From JAOARY01 sp045345765 (GTDB taxonomy: Bacteria; Bacillota; Clostridia; Peptostreptococcales; Peptostreptococcaceae), in the NCBI GenBank assembly GCA_045345765.1, contig CP148265.1, positions 682,001 through 746,000 on the forward strand: a stretch of 64,000 nucleotides of DNA, written 5' to 3'. The notes under the pieces are model-generated. The model was not told where the DNA came from. It did no database searches and was given only the letters and a program-made list of their open reading frames with translations. Made by a program: the position numbers and the translations under genes. Every line of letters starts with the position of its first letter. Position 1 is the first letter of the stretch. Shown in pieces: positions 17,707 to 26,617 of the stretch.

Positions 17707-20700
17707 ATGAGAAAAAGATCAATTATTAGTTTTATTTTAGTTTTATTTTTAGCAATCTCTCCTGTTTTAAATTCAAATTATTCTTACGCACAAGATAATG
17801 TTGAAAATAAAATAGAAGTTAGAGATTATTCATTAAGTGAACTTAATGATATGGATTATGATACACTTATAAACACATTGGTTGAAATTGAGTGGCATCA
17901 AATGGTTGGTATATCTGACTATGATAAATACACTATTGAATTTTATACTGATGAAGATAGAATGGATAGAATTTTACAAGAAATAAAAAGAAGAGGTTCT
18001 TTATTTACTAAAGATGATGATTTAGGACTTAGAACCCTTATAGTTGCTTATAGAATGGGGTATTTTTACGGTTCTAACAATGATGGTGAATTAAAAGATT
18101 TATATGGTAATTTTGATAAGAGAAAAGAATGTGACGATGCGATAAATGCAATAATATCAAATCCTAATTTCAAAGTAGGTACTAGAACGCAAGATATACT
18201 TATATCTGAAGTTGGTTCATTTTTAAATAACACTTATTCATCTGTTGATACTTTCAATAATTTAATACCTTTCTTTGAAGATTTTGCTGCTAATATGGAT
18301 GAATATTCTAAAGACAGAGCAAAAAAATCAGCTGTTTATAAAATCTTAGATGGTAGTGAATACAGTTTAAAATCTTATGTTATGTATGATTTAAGACAAC
18401 AACCTGAAGATAGTGTTTATTATAAAAAAATAGATAATTATTTAGACACTATATCTAATATTTTATATAGTGCTGAAATTAAAGAAGATATGGACGAAGA
18501 TTTACAATTTATATTAAATCATATTTTTTATAAATTATCTTACTTAGGAAAATTCCATACTCAACAAAACTTTGGTAATGAAGCTTTAACTTATATTATG
18601 GATAATTATTCTTCTGATACTATGCAACATATTCAAGCAGCAGAAAGAATTAAATTTGATTACAAAGGTGTAAATGCAAGAGGCGAAAAGATAGATTATA
18701 ATCTTTTAAAAGAAGATGCAAAAGACTATTATCTTCCTAATGAATATTATTTTGATAATGATTCTATAATAATAAAAACTGGTGATAAAGTTGAAAAAGA
18801 AAAAGTAAAAAGACTTTATTTTGCTGCAAAAGAAGTTAAGGCACAAGTTTTTAGATCTATAAAATCAGATCAAACAGTAGATAATGATAATAATGACGAC
18901 CCATTAAATATTGTTATTTATAATAGTCCTAAAGAATATGATATGAATAGACTTATTTATGGAATGAATACAAGTAATGGAGGTCTTTATGTTGAACCTA
19001 TTACTACATTCTTTACTTATGAAAGAACTGTAGACGAAAGTATTTATACTTTAGAAGAGTTATTTAGACATGAATATACTCATTATTTACAAGGAAGATA
19101 TATAGTTCCTGGTTTATGGGGTAGAGGAGATTTTTATAGTGATGGTCAATTAAACTGGTATGATGAAGGTAGTGCTGAATTTTTTGCAGGCTCTACTAGA
19201 TATGATGGTATAAAAGCTAGATCTTCTATGGTTTCTGGTTTTGCAAATAGACAGTCAAATTGGTACGACGCAAATAAAACAATGCATTCAAAATATGGAA
19301 GCTTTGAATTTTATAAATATTCTTTTGCAATGATTGATTATATGCATCAAAACTATAGTACTTTTGAATATTTAACTGATTGTATAAAAAGAAATGATTA
19401 TAAATCTTATCATAATTATATCGAAAACTTAAGTAATGACGAGAGCTTTAATGAAGCTTATCAAAATCATATGAAAGAACTTGAAGAAAAATATAATAAT
19501 GATGAACTGCAAATTCCTCTTGTTGATGATGTTTATTTAGATACGCATGAATTTAAATCTATGCAAGAAGTTAAAAATAATATATTATCTTTAATAAATT
19601 TATCCAATGTCAAAATACAAAAATTGGAATCTGATTTCTTTAATACATTTGCACTAAAAGGTGAATTTAGATTAGATAATAATTTAAATTCTAGCGAAGA
19701 ATATTATTTATTAAATGATAAAGTAAATGAAGTATTAAAAGCTCTTGATAAAAAAGACTGGGAAGGATATAAAACTGTAACTGCTTATTTTGCTAACCCA
19801 AGAGAAGTTGATGGCAAAAAAGTTTATGATATAGTATTCCATGGAATCCTTACAGATGAAGAATTTGTTGGTGACATAATTGAAAGTCCTTCAGATAATG
19901 ATGATGATAACAATAATGAAGATAACAACAATAACACTCAAGATGAAAACAATACAAATAATGATAATAACAACGATAATACTCAAAATGATAATAATAC
20001 AAATAATGATAATAATGATGCTGATTCATCAGTAGAAAGATTACCTATAGGTGTAGTTACTGATGAACTTTTCAATAATGAAAATCTTTCTTCAAATATA
20101 GCTTTAGAAAATGATAGAATGATTTATTCATTTGAAGTAGTAGATAAATCTAGTGTAAATATAGAAGTTCTAAACAATTCAAATAAAACTCTAAACTGGT
20201 TATTATATGGTGAGTCAGATTTTGAAAAATATATAACATTTGCTAAGAGAAATGAAAATAAATTAGAAGATAGTATTGATTTAGATACTGGAAAATATTA
20301 TTTACTTTTATATACTCCAGATAGAAATGCTACTATAGATTTTGATATATTAGTTGATGGTATCAAAGAAAGAGAAGTAATAAAAGAAGATACAAATGAA
20401 ACTAATGAAGAAAGTAAAGTTACAGAGGGTAGTGATTTTTCTAATGCAATAGATGTAGATGCTAATGAAATCGTTAAAATAGATTCAAATTTATTAGATA
20501 ATAATAAAGCTGTATATAAATTAAACTTAGATGAAGCTAAGGATTTAAATATAGTTGTTCAAACAAATGATAAATTAAATTGGCTTTTATATAAAGAAAA
20601 TGATACTACTAATTACGATGGTTTTGCAACAGATATAAAAGATTATTATATAGCTGGTAATTACAAAGCTTTAGAAGGAAGTTATTATTTGGTGATTTAT

Positions 20701-20745
20701 AACTACGAAGGAACTGGCGGACGTTATAGACTTAATATAAGATAA
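17707..20745 (+). CDS. Secreted M9-family collagenase, copy 1
   Basis: A 1012-aa clostridial-type collagenase. The signal peptide spans residues 1-29 (cut near SYAQ). The N-terminal activator-like helical region (to about 380) precedes the zinc peptidase domain, with HEYTH at 455-459 and the third ligand Glu487 in NWYDEGSAEFFAG, 32 residues after the first His, as in Clostridium ColG. A helper subdomain follows, then an Asn/Asp-rich linker of about 45 residues and two PPC-type C-terminal domains typical of collagen binding. ATG 17707 follows GGGAGGA. A second collagenase gene lies 391 nt downstream, behind a terminator, so the two are separately transcribed. Confidence 0.93.
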   Translation: MRKRSIISFILVLFLAISPVLNSNYSYAQDNVENKIEVRDYSLSELNDMDYDTLINTLVEIEWHQMVGISDYDKYTIEFYTDEDRMDRILQEIKRRGSLFTKDDDLGLRTLIVAYRMGYFYGSNNDGELKDLYGNFDKRKECDDAINAIISNPNFKVGTRTQDILISEVGSFLNNTYSSVDTFNNLIPFFEDFAANMDEYSKDRAKKSAVYKILDGSEYSLKSYVMYDLRQQPEDSVYYKKIDNYLDTISNILYSAEIKEDMDEDLQFILNHIFYKLSYLGKFHTQQNFGNEALTYIMDNYSSDTMQHIQAAERIKFDYKGVNARGEKIDYNLLKEDAKDYYLPNEYYFDNDSIIIKTGDKVEKEKVKRLYFAAKEVKAQVFRSIKSDQTVDNDNNDDPLNIVIYNSPKEYDMNRLIYGMNTSNGGLYVEPITTFFTYERTVDESIYTLEELFRHEYTHYLQGRYIVPGLWGRGDFYSDGQLNWYDEGSAEFFAGSTRYDGIKARSSMVSGFANRQSNWYDANKTMHSKYGSFEFYKYSFAMIDYMHQNYSTFEYLTDCIKRNDYKSYHNYIENLSNDESFNEAYQNHMKELEEKYNNDELQIPLVDDVYLDTHEFKSMQEVKNNILSLINLSNVKIQKLESDFFNTFALKGEFRLDNNLNSSEEYYLLNDKVNEVLKALDKKDWEGYKTVTAYFANPREVDGKKVYDIVFHGILTDEEFVGDIIESPSDNDDDNNNEDNNNNTQDENNTNNDNNNDNTQNDNNTNNDNNDADSSVERLPIGVVTDELFNNENLSSNIALENDRMIYSFEVVDKSSVNIEVLNNSNKTLNWLLYGESDFEKYITFAKRNENKLEDSIDLDTGKYYLLLYTPDRNATIDFDILVDGIKEREVIKEDTNETNEESKVTEGSDFSNAIDVDANEIVKIDSNLLDNNKAVYKLNLDEAKDLNIVVQTNDKLNWLLYKENDTTNYDGFATDIKDYYIAGNYKALEGSYYLVIYNYEGTGGRYRLNIR

Positions 20746-20776
20746 TAAAAATATATTATTATTATCTTAATCGTAC

Positions 20777-20876
20777 AAAATAGAGCTGTCTTATTAAAAG
20801 AATTTTCAACAATATACTTTATTTTTTTAAACAAAGTATATTGTTGCTTAATCTCTTGATTTGACAGCTCTATTTT
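20777..20876. terminator. Two-tier hairpin after collagenase 1
   Basis: A perfect 14-bp outer stem (AAAATAGAGCTGTC with GACAGCTCTATTTT) encloses a perfect 14-bp inner stem (CAACAATATACTTT with its complement). A T-run follows on the plus strand. The remaining 20880-21136 is AT-rich promoter DNA for collagenase 2; I see no gene in it. Confidence 0.75.
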
Positions 20877-21136
20877 TTTATATAAAAATTATAATAAAAA
20901 TACAAAAAATAATAGAATTTTAAATAAATTTAATATTTTCATTTTTAAAGTCTATTATTTTTATTTTTTTATTTTTATATATATTTCTTTATACTCTAAA
21001 TCCAATTTTTTAGACTTTGAATGTTATTTTTTATTTTTTCATCTTTTTTACAATTACGTATATATGTTTATTTTTTTCGAATAAAGGGAAGTATTAGATT
21101 GTATTTGAAAATTTATATTCTAAGGAGGCTTTTTTA

Positions 21137-24028
21137 ATGTTTTTGAAAAAAAGAAACAAATTTAATCTATTTTTTGCACTTTTAATCTCTTTTATGATGG
21201 TTTTTTCTACAAATAGCGCATTTGTCTATGCTAGCAATTTAGAAAATCCAAAAAATCCCATCATAGAAATTAGAGATTACAGTTTAGAAGAATTAAATGA
21301 AATGGATTTGGACACACTTATTGATACTCTTACAAAAATTGAGTGGAATAATGTAATTGGTCTTTCTGATTTTGACCAACATACAATAAATTTCTACTCT
21401 AATCAAGATAGAATGGATAGAATTTTAAACGAAATAAAAATACGCGCAAGTTTATTTACTCAAGATGATGATTTTGGTCTTCAAACTTTAATTGAAGTTT
21501 ATAGATTAGTTTTTTATCATGCATTTTATCATAAAGATAGTGAAATAGGAATATATGATAATTTTGAGATGAAACAAAATTGTGATAATGCTATAAATTC
21601 GATTTTAAAAAATCCTAATTTTAAATTAGGCACAAAAACTCAAGATACAATAGTTAAAACAACAGGTCTTTTTATAAGTAACACATATTCTTCAGTTAGA
21701 AATTTAGAGCTTTTAGCTAATTTAATTGATGATTATGAATCAAATTTTGCAATTTATCAAAATGAAAGAGAAAAAAATGCTGCTATTTACAATATTCTTT
21801 CAGGTGTTGAATATAGTATAAAATCTTATGTTTATTATAATTTAAGACAAGAACCAAATGAAAGCATTTACTTTGGTAATTTTGATTCTTATTTAAACTC
21901 TGTTTCAAATATAGTTTTTAATCATGAACCAAATGAAAATATTGACTATATTATAAATAATGCTTTTTACGAATTATCTTATTTAGGTAAATTCCATTCA
22001 AATGAAAGCTTTGGAAATGAAGTTTTGACTTTCGTAATGGATAATTATAGCCCAAATTCAATGCAATATATTCAAGCTGCTGAAAGAATTTCTACTGATT
22101 ATGATGGTATTGATTCTAATGGTCAAACAGTTGATTTTAACTTAATTAAGGAAAATGCTAAAGATTACTATCTTCCTAATGAATATTATTTTGACAACAA
22201 TAGAATTACAATAAAAGCTGGAGGAGACGTTGCACAAGAAAAAATAAAAAGACTTTATTTTGCATCAAAAGAAGTATCTGCTCAAGTTTTTAGAGCTATA
22301 AAATCGGATAAATTATTGGATACAAATACAGATGAAGATATATTAAATATAGTTATCTATAATAATCCTGATGAATATGATATGAATAGATTATTATATG
22401 GCTATAGTACTGATAATGGTGGTATTTATATAGATCCTGATAATACATTCTTCACTTATGAAAGAACACCTCAAGAAAGTATTTATACTTTAGAAGAATT
22501 ATTTAGACATGAATTTACTCATCATTTACAAGGAAAGTATATCGTTCCTGGTTTATGGGGACAAGGAGATTTTTATAGTAATGGCGGGCTAAATTGGTAT
22601 GATGAAGGTAGTGCTGAATTTTTTGCTGGTTCCACTAGATATGAAGGCGTTAAACCAAGAGCATCTATGGTAAGTGGTTTTGCTTATAATGAATCTAATT
22701 GGTATGATGCAAATAAAACTATGCATTCTGTATATGGTAGTTTTGAGTTTTATAAATATGCTTTTTCTATGATAGATTATATGCATAAAAATTATACTAC
22801 TTTTGAATATTTAACTGATAGTATTAAAAGAGATGATTTTAACGCTTACAATAATTATATAAACACATTAAGTAGTGATTATAACTTCAATGAAGGTTAT
22901 AGATTGAATATGAAAAAATTATCAAACCAATACAAAAATGGAGAACTTGAAATACCTCTAGTTTCTGATATTTATCTTGAACAACATGATGAAAAACAAA
23001 TAAATGAAATCAAAGCTGATATATTAAACTTAATAAATTTAAATAATATCAAAATAGAAAAAAATGTTTCTGATTATTTTGAAACTTTCACATTAAAAGG
23101 TGAATATACTTTATATGAAAATTTATCATCCGTAGATGAATTTAATAAAATGAATGAAATTTTAGATAATGCATTAATTCAATTAGATGAAAAATCATGG
23201 ACTGGATATCAAACATTTACAGCTTATTTTGCTAATCCTAAAACTGTAAATAATCAAAGAATATACGATATAGTTTTTCATGGTATATTAAATGACCCTA
23301 ATTTCGATTCTAATGTAGAAGAACCAGATGAAGATGAAAATACTCCAATTGGTAAAGTTACTAAAGAATTATTTAATAATCAATTAGAAAATTATACTTT
23401 GATCGAACCTAATTCAAAAGCTATTTATAAATTTGAAGTAGAAAATGATAATCAAGATGTTAGTATCGTTGTTGAAAAATTCTTAGATACAGATTTAAAT
23501 TGGGTTTTATATGAAGGTTCTGATTTTAATAATTATGTGTCTTACGCTAAATTTGATAATAATAAATTATATAATGATATTAAATTAAATAAAGGTATTT
23601 ATTATTTATCTGTTTATAAATATGATGATAATAGCGAATTAAATATCCAAACTCTAATAACAGGTATAAAAAACTCAAAAGATGACAATAATAACAATGA
23701 AGAAGAAAATAATGATGGTAGTAGTTTTGAACAAGCGTTAAATCTAAACTTAGATGAAACAAAATCAAATTCTATATCAACTAATAAAAAATTCATTTAT
23801 GAATTAAATCTAAATGAAGAAAAAGAAATTTATATAGAAGTTAATTCTTCTAATAAATTAAATTGGTTAGTTTATAAGGAAGATAATTTAGATGCATATG
23901 ATGGTTATGCTTCTAATGTTACAGATACTAAGGTATTTGGAAATTACAATGCTTTACCAGGTAAATACTATATTGTTGTTTATGAATTAGATGGTGAAAA
24001 CTCTAACTTTGACATAAGTATAAATTAA
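21137..24028 (+). CDS. Secreted M9-family collagenase, copy 2
   Basis: A 963-aa paralogue of the preceding collagenase with the same order: signal peptide at 1-32 (near VYAS), activator region, zinc site HEFTHHLQG (first His 458) and Glu490 in NWYDEGSAEFFAG, helper subdomain and two PPC-type domains. It lacks the long Asn/Asp linker of copy 1 (only PDEDENTPIG) but has a short DDNNNNEEENNDG spacer between the PPC domains. AAGGAGG precedes the ATG. High similarity in the catalytic region with diverged ends indicates an old tandem duplication, both copies intact. Confidence 0.93.
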   Translation: MFLKKRNKFNLFFALLISFMMVFSTNSAFVYASNLENPKNPIIEIRDYSLEELNEMDLDTLIDTLTKIEWNNVIGLSDFDQHTINFYSNQDRMDRILNEIKIRASLFTQDDDFGLQTLIEVYRLVFYHAFYHKDSEIGIYDNFEMKQNCDNAINSILKNPNFKLGTKTQDTIVKTTGLFISNTYSSVRNLELLANLIDDYESNFAIYQNEREKNAAIYNILSGVEYSIKSYVYYNLRQEPNESIYFGNFDSYLNSVSNIVFNHEPNENIDYIINNAFYELSYLGKFHSNESFGNEVLTFVMDNYSPNSMQYIQAAERISTDYDGIDSNGQTVDFNLIKENAKDYYLPNEYYFDNNRITIKAGGDVAQEKIKRLYFASKEVSAQVFRAIKSDKLLDTNTDEDILNIVIYNNPDEYDMNRLLYGYSTDNGGIYIDPDNTFFTYERTPQESIYTLEELFRHEFTHHLQGKYIVPGLWGQGDFYSNGGLNWYDEGSAEFFAGSTRYEGVKPRASMVSGFAYNESNWYDANKTMHSVYGSFEFYKYAFSMIDYMHKNYTTFEYLTDSIKRDDFNAYNNYINTLSSDYNFNEGYRLNMKKLSNQYKNGELEIPLVSDIYLEQHDEKQINEIKADILNLINLNNIKIEKNVSDYFETFTLKGEYTLYENLSSVDEFNKMNEILDNALIQLDEKSWTGYQTFTAYFANPKTVNNQRIYDIVFHGILNDPNFDSNVEEPDEDENTPIGKVTKELFNNQLENYTLIEPNSKAIYKFEVENDNQDVSIVVEKFLDTDLNWVLYEGSDFNNYVSYAKFDNNKLYNDIKLNKGIYYLSVYKYDDNSELNIQTLITGIKNSKDDNNNNEEENNDGSSFEQALNLNLDETKSNSISTNKKFIYELNLNEEKEIYIEVNSSNKLNWLVYKEDNLDAYDGYASNVTDTKVFGNYNALPGKYYIVVYELDGENSNFDISIN

Positions 24029-24047
24029 TATAGTTTTAATAATAAAC

Positions 24048-24120
24048 AAAAATGATATATTCCTCTTATACATGCGATTTTAAAATAAAATCCTTGTATT
24101 TAGAGTGAATATATCATTTT
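24048..24120. terminator. Two-tier hairpin after collagenase 2
   Basis: AAAATGATATATTC pairs with GAATATATCATTTT, enclosing CTCT/AGAG and a small GATTTT/AAAATC stem. The FliB-like fragment on the other strand ends inside it. Confidence 0.65.
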
Positions 24121-24246
24121 ATTTTTTATATCAATTTTATAAGCATTTTTGTCTACAAAAACATCCCACCCTTTACAACAGGTATCCTCACAAGAAGCTC
24201 CTATACACCTAAAATCTTTAAAATATGTAGGTACCAAAACATCCAT
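24100..24246 (-). pseudogene. Truncated FliB-like lysine-N-methylase fragment (48 aa)
   Basis: A short open frame with a good ribosome site (TAGGAGGA) encodes 48 residues, including YFKDFRCIGASCEDTCCKGW. This matches the N-terminus of the intact FliB-like gene at 26618-27841 (FYKDFRCIGSNCEDTCCQNW) and keeps the CxxxxCxxxCC metal-binding start. Similarity stops after about 37 residues, and the frame ends inside the terminator hairpin of collagenase 2. I read it as the remnant of a lost paralogue. A functional small Cys-rich peptide is less likely but not excluded. Confidence 0.65.
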
Positions 24247-24346
24247 AAAAAAATCCTCCTAAATTAATATTAGATAAAAAAGTTTTTCTGGCTATTTATT
24301 CACTATAATAATATTATTAAACATAATTCAATTTCCTTTACAATAA

Positions 24347-24403
24347 AAAACACCAAAATACAAAATAAATATTCCTTTTAAAATATTCGCATTTTGGTGT
24401 TTT
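24347..24403 (-). terminator. Terminator of the EamA-family gene
   Basis: AAAACACCAAAAT pairs with ATTTTGGTGTTTT; T-runs lie on both sides. It follows the EamA-family stop codon on the minus strand. The 24250-24340 segment holds nothing else I recognise. Confidence 0.65.
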
Positions 24404-24408
24404 ATTTT

Positions 24409-25305
24409 TTATGCAGATTTTTTTAGTATTTTTAATCTTTCAAATTTTTTCATATTAATTTCTGAAATAATCATCCCAGAAAATATAAAAATACATCCTA
24501 AAATTTTATTAAAACTTAAAGTTTCCACATATATTAAATAAGAGAAAATTCCTGCAAATATTGGTTCTGCTGAATATATTAATGATGCATGTGTAGAAGA
24601 TGTATAATTTTGAGCAATTGATTGTGCTAAATATGCAAATACTGTACAAAATAAACTCAAAAATATTATACTAGATATTGATTTTATATCTGTTGGCATA
24701 TAATAACTTTCATATCTTAAATTAAATATAAGCGAATAAATAGCTACAAAGCCAATTTGCAAAATTCCAAATATCACAGCTTTTTCTTTTGATGTATATT
24801 TTTCAACTAATATCATATATATCGCAAATGCAATAGCGCTTATAAATGTATATATATCACCTATAAGAAGAATTTTATTCTCATTTAATCCAACCTCTGA
24901 TAAAAGTATTATTCCATAAAAAGCTATTATTACGCTTATTATAATTTTAAATTTGGGAATTTCTTTTTTTATTATGGATGCAATTAAAGGTACTAGTACC
25001 ACACTAAATCCTGTTATAAATGCTGATTTAGAAGCCGTCGTAGTTTTAAGACCTTCTGTTTGAAATAAAAAATGCAAAAACAACACAAAGCCTGTTATAA
25101 ATGATTTTAATACTATATCTTTATCTATATATTTTATATGTTTATTAAATATAATTATTGATATTATAAAAGCTAAAATAAATCTTAAAAACAAAAAATT
25201 AAATATTTCTAAATTAGATATTGCTGTTTTTGTTGTTATAAATGAAAATCCCCAAAATACTGTGACTATAAGTAATATAATGTCAGCTTTTAATTTCTTA
25301 TTCAT
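24409..25305 (-). CDS. EamA-family DMT transporter
   Basis: A 298-aa membrane protein with ten predicted segments in two EamA half-repeats. Marks include ILLIVTVFWGFSFITTKTAI near the N-terminus (cited as VTVFWGFSFITTKTA), FLRFILAFI, KTTTASKSAFITGFSVVLVPL and, in the second half, SSTHASLIYSAEPIFAGIFSYLI (cited as HASLIYSAEPIFAG). Such proteins export or import amino acids, nucleosides or other metabolites; the substrate is unknown. ATG 25305 is favoured behind GAGGTG over the overlapping GTG at 25314. Confidence 0.85.
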   Translation of the reverse strand: MNKKLKADIILLIVTVFWGFSFITTKTAISNLEIFNFLFLRFILAFIISIIIFNKHIKYIDKDIVLKSFITGFVLFLHFLFQTEGLKTTTASKSAFITGFSVVLVPLIASIIKKEIPKFKIIISVIIAFYGIILLSEVGLNENKILLIGDIYTFISAIAFAIYMILVEKYTSKEKAVIFGILQIGFVAIYSLIFNLRYESYYMPTDIKSISSIIFLSLFCTVFAYLAQSIAQNYTSSTHASLIYSAEPIFAGIFSYLIYVETLSFNKILGCIFIFSGMIISEINMKKFERLKILKKSA

Positions 25306-25367
25306 TCTAATCACCTCAAAATAATTATATAAAAAATATATGTTTAAATATTTAAAAAAAATAAAAA

Positions 25368-25412
25368 AAAAATCAATTAATTTTGTAATTTTTACAAATC
25401 AACTGATTTTTC
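25368..25412 (-). terminator. Terminator of the PucR-type regulator gene
   Basis: On the minus strand AATCAGTTGATTTGTAA pairs imperfectly with TTACAAAATTAATTGATT and is followed by a run of T. Confidence 0.55.
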
Positions 25413-25418
25413 AATACT

Positions 25419-26552
25419 TCATATTATATTTTTTAATTTATAAATGTTGAATATCAATGATAGATCTATATTATCTATATTTATATGATTTAAAAAAAGT
25501 AATTCATTTATTTTTTTTATTCGATATCTTATTGTATTTTCATGTTGATATAGTAATTCTGCTGATTTTTTAAAATCTCTATTATTCAAATAATAAACTG
25601 CACCAGTTTTTACTAAATTAGAATTATTTTTGCTATCATATTCAATTATTATATTTATAATATCTTCATAATATTTATTTATCCAAATATTATCCAAAAG
25701 TGGTAGCAAAAATTTTTCTGGTCCAAGATTTTTAAATAATATGATATCATTTTTTTCATCACATAATTTTAATGCATTTATTGATTCTAATAATGCTATA
25801 TTTAATTTGTTTAAATTAAAATATTCACAACTTATAGCTATATAATGACTTTCTTTTTTCACACCTATTAAATCTAATGTTAATAAAATATCTCTATATG
25901 ATTTATTTAAACCTTTATATTCTTTAAAACTGTAAATAAAAAAATATATATCTTTAAAATATATTAAACTACAAACTCTTGAAATATCCCATTCTTTTGG
26001 TATATCAATAACTTTATATTTTTCATCTTTCGGTTTAATACTTGCGATTAAATAATTTGAATACAAATTCTTATTTATATTTAGTACAGTTTCTAAAATA
26101 AAATCAGAGCTTAAATTATCATTCATTAATTTTTTTATATTTAATGCTAAATTATTTTCAATTTCTTTTGTTTCTCTGGCCTTACTAAAATCATTCAATA
26201 TATCTTCAAAAAATGAATCATAATAAAAAAATATAGGAAAATTATTTTTATTTGCATAATCTAATATATCCTTTGATAAGGCTTTTATATATATTGGCTT
26301 TATTGCTAGACCACTTGCTTTTATATCAATCAATGCTATTATTATTTCTTTTATTATTTCTTTATTTTCTTTTCCCATCAAAAAATTAGTTAAAACAAAT
26401 TCACCCTCATAGAAATTTTTTCGAACTTCATCTCCAACTTCATAATCTAATATTCCTATTTTACTAACATTATTTATAATTCCTTTATTACCACAAAGAA
26501 GTTTAAAACTTTCAAATGTTCTTAATTTTAATAAATCTTTTATTTTTATCAA
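25419..26552 (-). CDS. PucR-family transcriptional regulator
   Basis: A 377-aa regulator. The N-terminal PucR-type ligand domain (residues 1-115; KIKDLLKLRTFESFKLLCG, GEFVLTNFLMGK and ASGLAIKPIY) is followed by a middle region and a C-terminal PucR helix-turn-helix (AVYYLNNRDFKKSAELLYQH, HENTIRYRIKKINELL). Homologues activate purine catabolism genes or other nearby operons. TTG 26552 follows GAGGGGTG. It precedes the EamA transporter on the same strand with a terminator between them, so that transporter is a possible target. Adenine deaminase lies 10 kb away and any link is speculative. Confidence 0.85.
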   Translation of the reverse strand: MIKIKDLLKLRTFESFKLLCGNKGIINNVSKIGILDYEVGDEVRKNFYEGEFVLTNFLMGKENKEIIKEIIIALIDIKASGLAIKPIYIKALSKDILDYANKNNFPIFFYYDSFFEDILNDFSKARETKEIENNLALNIKKLMNDNLSSDFILETVLNINKNLYSNYLIASIKPKDEKYKVIDIPKEWDISRVCSLIYFKDIYFFIYSFKEYKGLNKSYRDILLTLDLIGVKKESHYIAISCEYFNLNKLNIALLESINALKLCDEKNDIILFKNLGPEKFLLPLLDNIWINKYYEDIINIIIEYDSKNNSNLVKTGAVYYLNNRDFKKSAELLYQHENTIRYRIKKINELLFLNHINIDNIDLSLIFNIYKLKNII

Positions 26553-26580
26553 CTTTTCACCCCTCTACATATATTATACA

Positions 26581-26614
26581 AAAAAATAATACCCTTCTAC
26601 AGGTATTATTTTTT
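26581..26614 (-). terminator. Terminator of the FliB-like gene
   Basis: AAAAAATAATACC and GGTATTATTTTTT form a 13-bp perfect stem just after the FliB-like stop codon. Confidence 0.8.
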
Positions 26615-26617
26615 ATA

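Noticed and set aside
19885..20030. Apparent AAT/GAT tandem repeat DNA
   Set aside because: It is in frame and encodes the Asn/Asp linker of collagenase 1; no separate repeat element is needed, although length variation is likely.
21137..24028. Collagenase 2 as a pseudogene
   Set aside because: Frame, signal peptide, zinc ligands, helper and both PPC-type domains are intact; it is shorter only because it lacks the linker.
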